Notes under the pieces: model-generated
Told to the model about the DNA's origin: nothing
The model's database searches: none
What the model saw: only the letters and a program-made list of their open reading frames with translations
Translations under genes and position numbers: made by a program
Assembly (NCBI RefSeq): GCF_016805305.1
Contig: NZ_JAERQN010000004.1
Location: 124,001-188,000 of the forward strand
Direction of reading: 5' to 3'
DNA: 64,000 nt
From: Falsiroseomonas ponticola
GTDB taxonomy: Bacteria > Pseudomonadota > Alphaproteobacteria > Acetobacterales > Acetobacteraceae
Shown here: piece by piece, positions 60,822 through 64,000 of the stretch
Layout: each line of letters begins with the position of its first letter
Numbering within the stretch: position 1 is the first letter of the stretch

Positions 60822-61975
60822 CGGATGAAACCCCTCGGCGAGAAGTTGAACTGGAACTCATTCACCGCCTGGAGCCGCGCGCGCGGCACCGGCAGCGGGC
60901 TGCAGGCCGGGTCCAGCAGCGCCCGGCGGGCCTGCTCATACAACGTCCTGGCGCGGGGATCACGGGGCACGCCCTCCGGCCCCGGCCTCACTTCCCGGAT
61001 AACGCCGCCCTGGTCCACGATGGCGCGCAGGCTCACGGTCAAGTCACTGAGACCGAGCATCCCCTGGTCCACCCGCCAGCATTCGGCCACGCGGTCCCCG
61101 ACCGCGCGGCGATCGCCGGCGGAAAGCGGGTCCTGCCCCTGCGGCGCGCCGCCGGATGGCGCGGGCCGCCCCGCGGCCGGGTTCGGGCGCGCGGTCGGCG
61201 GCTGCTGCTGCGCCTGCTGCTGGCGCAGCCGCTCCAGCGTGTTGAGCACGCTGTTCGAACGCTCCTCCGGCCGCGCCACGGGCGGCGTCTGCCCCGTGCC
61301 CGCCGGGGTGGATTGCGGCTGGGGCGGCGCCGGCGGCGGGGGCGGCGGGGGCAGCGGCACGGCCTGTTCGGCCGGGCGCGCCGGCGCGGGCGGCGTCGGC
61401 GGCGCGGGCTGCGCCGGTGCCGGCTGCGGCGGGCGCGGCGTCGGCGGGGGCGGCGGCGGTGGCGTCGGCGTCACCGCGCTCGGCGCCGGGGGCGGCGGCG
61501 GCGTCACGGGGCGCGGCTCGGGCGGGCGCGCTTCCGGCGGCTGCGGCGCGGGCGGCGTCGGCGGCGGGGGTGTCACGGGCCGCGGCGGCACGGGCACCGG
61601 CGGCGTCGCCGGCACGGGCGGCGTCGGCGTGGCGGGCGCGGGCGGTGCGGGTGGCGGCGGGGGCGGCGGCGGCGCGGGCTGCACCGGCTCCGGCCGCGGC
61701 GGCGTCGGCGCCGGCGGCACGGGGGAGACATCGGGCGGCGCCGGCACGGGATCGGGGGTGGAGGTCGGCGCCGGCCGGTCGCCCTGCGCCTGGGTTGGCG
61801 GCACGGGGGAGGTGAATTCCACCACCACCGCCGTCTCGATCGGCGGGGGCAGCGGCTTGACGAAGCCGTAGATGAACCCGGCCAGGGCCAGCATCGCGTG
61901 CAGGCCGAAGGACACCGCGATCCAGCGCCGCAGCGCGCGGTCCTCAGGCTCCGGATTCAGCAGCAGGCCGGACAA
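60818..61975 (-). CDS. tolA: TolA-like energy-transducing protein with proline-rich linker
   Basis: 385 residues: one N-terminal membrane helix (about 17-40, [18 protein letters not shown]), a very long Pro-rich segment (about 41-220), a short Gln-rich helical stretch ([20 protein letters not shown]), and a C-terminal globular domain (about 280-385, with one Cys in AECWRV and one in DPACSPL) like TolA domain III. E. coli TolA has a long Ala/Lys helix instead of the Pro-rich part. It connects TolQR energy to TolB and Pal. Follows tolR by 16 bases. Confidence 0.93.
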   Translation of the reverse strand: MSGLLLNPEPEDRALRRWIAVSFGLHAMLALAGFIYGFVKPLPPPIETAVVVEFTSPVPPTQAQGDRPAPTSTPDPVPAPPDVSPVPPAPTPPRPEPVQPAPPPPPPPPAPPAPATPTPPVPATPPVPVPPRPVTPPPPTPPAPQPPEARPPEPRPVTPPPPPAPSAVTPTPPPPPPPTPRPPQPAPAQPAPPTPPAPARPAEQAVPLPPPPPPPAPPQPQSTPAGTGQTPPVARPEERSNSVLNTLERLRQQQAQQQPPTARPNPAAGRPAPSGGAPQGQDPLSAGDRRAVGDRVAECWRVDQGMLGLSDLTVSLRAIVDQGGVIREVRPGPEGVPRDPRARTLYEQARRALLDPACSPLPVPRARLQAVNEFQFNFSPRGFIR

Positions 61976-61991
61976 AGGCGCCCTTCCCCCT

Positions 61992-62516
61992 TCAGCGCGT
62001 CGCCGGGCGGTTCTGGGCGGGCGCGGGGGCGCGCGCCGCCGGGGCGGCGGCGGGGCGCCCCGCCGGCTGTTCGGCCAGCAGCGCCACCCGGCTGAAGCCG
62101 GCCGCGTTCACCGTGCCCATCACCTCCATCACCCGGCCATAGCTGATGGCGCGGTCGCCGCGGACGAAGATGCGCCGCTCCGGCTGCCCCGGCTGCGTGG
62201 GCTGGGAAGCGAGGATGGCGCGCAGCTGCGCCACCAGCGCCTCCATCTGCACCTCCGTCTCCTGCAGGAAGATCCGGCCCTCCGCATTGACGGAGATGGT
62301 CAGCGGTTCCTGTTCCTGGTTCAGCGGCGTCGCGTTGGTGCGCGGCAGGTCCACGGGCACGCCGACCGTCATCATCGGCGCCGCCACCATGAAGATGATC
62401 AGCAGCACGAGCATGACGTCCACGAAGGGCGTCACGTTGATCTCGCTCATCGGGCGGTAGGCGCCGCGGCGTCCCCGCCCGCCGCCCGTGCGCCCGCCCA
62501 TCAACCCGCCGGCCAT
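61992..62516 (-). CDS. tolR: Tol-Pal energising subunit TolR (ExbD family)
   Basis: 174-residue membrane protein. A Gly/Arg-rich start leads to [21 protein letters not shown], with the channel Asp in VDVMLVLL; the periplasmic ExbD-type domain follows ([20 protein letters not shown] ... [19 protein letters not shown]). A Pro/Ala-rich tail of about 25 residues ([16 protein letters not shown]) is longer than in E. coli. It forms the proton channel with TolQ, encoded 3 bases upstream. Confidence 0.96.
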   Translation of the reverse strand: MAGGLMGGRTGGGRGRRGAYRPMSEINVTPFVDVMLVLLIIFMVAAPMMTVGVPVDLPRTNATPLNQEQEPLTISVNAEGRIFLQETEVQMEALVAQLRAILASQPTQPGQPERRIFVRGDRAISYGRVMEVMGTVNAAGFSRVALLAEQPAGRPAAAPAARAPAPAQNRPATR

Positions 62517-62519
62517 GGC

Positions 62520-63305
<786 letters not shown>

Positions 63306-63335
63306 CCGGGCCAGGCCCGGAACCGCTAACCGCCC

Positions 63336-63761
63336 CTATGCCGGCGTGCTCGTCCCGCCCAGCGCATCACGCCAGGGTGCCGGGATGCGCACCGGCCGCA
63401 GGCCGTCCGGGCGCACGCACACCAGCCCGACCACCAGCGTCGCCAGCAGCACCGTCCTCCCCTCCTCCTCCCGCAAGACAGTCTGCGTCAGGTCGAGGGT
63501 GGCGGCGCCCATGGCACGCAGGCGGGTCTCGACGATCAGGGCGTCATCGAGCCGGGCGGGGGCCGAATACTCCACTTCGATGCGCCGCACCACAAGCATC
63601 GCATCGTAACGCTCCATCATAAGCGCATGGGGCAAGTGCATGGCGCGCAAGGATTCGGTCCGCGCCCGCTCCGCCCATTTCAGGTAGTTGGCGTGATAGG
63701 CCACGCCGCCCGCATCCGTATCCTCGAAATAGACGCGAAGGGGGTAACGATGCGCTGCCAT
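63336..63761 (-). CDS. ybgC: YbgC-type acyl-CoA thioesterase (4-hydroxybenzoyl-CoA thioesterase fold)
   Basis: 141-residue hot-dog-fold thioesterase that accompanies the tol-pal genes. YFEDTDAGGVAYHANYLKWAERAR (residues 11-34) contains the catalytic Asp16 and the substrate loop; VRRIEVEYSAPARLDDALIVE is the next conserved block. Role in the Tol cluster is thought to be phospholipid-related. ATG 63761 overlaps the ruvB stop by one base (TGATG). Confidence 0.95.
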   Translation of the reverse strand: MAAHRYPLRVYFEDTDAGGVAYHANYLKWAERARTESLRAMHLPHALMMERYDAMLVVRRIEVEYSAPARLDDALIVETRLRAMGAATLDLTQTVLREEEGRTVLLATLVVGLVCVRPDGLRPVRIPAPWRDALGGTSTPA

Positions 63762-64000
63762 CAGGCGTCAGGGTCCGGCGGGGTCATGTCCCGCAGAAGG
63801 TCGAGCTGTGCCGAAACCGAGGCAGGGGGCGCGAGGCCGAGGTGCCGCCACCCCGGCTCCCCCAGCATCCGCCCGCGCGGGGTGCGCAGCACCAGGCCCT
63901 CCTGGATCAGGAAGGGCTCGATCACCTCCTCCAGCGTGTCCCGGCTTTCCGCCAGCGCCGCCGCCAGCGTCTCCACCCCGACCGGCCCGCCATTGTGGTG
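63761..64000 (-). CDS. ruvB: Holliday junction helicase RuvB, C-terminal part only
   Basis: The last 79 codons of ruvB, cut by the window edge. [19 protein letters not shown] and [20 protein letters not shown] are the C-terminal winged-helix domain, which contacts DNA. The ATPase part lies beyond 64000. A hydrophilic tail of about 24 residues ([20 protein letters not shown]) follows the conserved GWRHLGL. Standard neighbour of ybgC and tolQ. Confidence 0.95.
   Translation of the reverse strand, partial: HHNGGPVGVETLAAALAESRDTLEEVIEPFLIQEGLVLRTPRGRMLGEPGWRHLGLAPPASVSAQLDLLRDMTPPDPDA

Noticed and set aside
61240..61860. A tandem-repeat array or CRISPR-like locus
   Set aside because: The repeats are short, irregular Pro codon runs inside the tolA frame, with no spacers or constant repeat unit.

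Overview
The window is GC-rich, densely packed DNA from an alphaproteobacterium, most likely a Roseomonas-like member of the Acetobacteraceae. The evidence is the gene order ruvB-ybgC-tolQRAB-pal-cpoB-tilS-ftsH-folP ... glmM-thiD at the right end, and the many stand-alone periplasmic receptors of the TctC/Bug type, a hallmark of Roseomonas-like and Bordetella-like genomes. I recognise 64 protein-coding genes, two of them cut by the window edges. I see no rRNA, tRNA, CRISPR array, transposase or integrase, and no gene-free stretch longer than 300 bases.

Layout. 1-2562: a cut TctC receptor, divergent from a TauD/TfdA-type dioxygenase and a second TctC receptor. 2575-7543: two tandem, paralogous multidomain GH5 glycoside hydrolases with a CBM2-like module and Calx-beta domains; the catalytic domain appears to be inserted inside the third Calx-beta domain. 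7684-14845: MlrC-type peptidase, TAXI receptor, YpfJ metalloprotease, LysR regulator divergent from a TSUP permease, lactate-permease-like transporter and a gamma-glutamylcyclotransferase-fold protein. 14764-22362: two coupled DMT exporters, a ketopantoate reductase-like/SDR operon, an M20 peptidase, then a TauD-like and a hydantoin-racemase-like protein that both seem to lack key catalytic residues. 22643-29308: TerC-type metal exporter, a complete TRAP transporter (DctPQM) coupled to an AlkA-type DNA glycosylase, an orphan NMT1-type receptor and an unusual photolyase-like protein whose FAD domain is N-terminal.

29355-36263 runs leftwards: a FIST sensor coupled to a PAS histidine kinase (a NosP/NahK-like pair), an esterase, a DMT exporter, and a quinone oxidoreductase / small membrane protein / SAF-domain dehydrogenase operon. 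36482-45897 holds more orphan receptors (LivK-like, three TctC), a diaminopropionate ammonia-lyase, a D-erythronate dehydrogenase-like epimerase, two lipoproteins, and a translationally coupled pair made of a BNR-repeat beta-propeller and a MoaD/ThiS-like ubiquitin-fold protein behind a perfect AT-rich palindrome. 45901-49950: SLAC1/TehA-type channel, PhzF, ThiD and GlmM, chained by 4-base overlaps with glmM first. 49994-53162 is a sugar ABC transporter lying between folP and glmM, which are usually close together. 53262-64000 is the conserved housekeeping cluster, running leftwards from ruvB to folP.

The left two thirds look like a scavenging region: many single-gene receptors, exporters and catabolic enzymes for organic acids, amino-acid derivatives and glycans. 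The right third is envelope, cell-wall, folate and tRNA maintenance. The observations most worth following are the BNR/MoaD-like pair, the nested GH5/Calx-beta architecture, the reordered photolyase-like protein, the adjacent possible pseudo-enzymes, and a leader that could sequester a ribosome binding site in front of one TctC gene.
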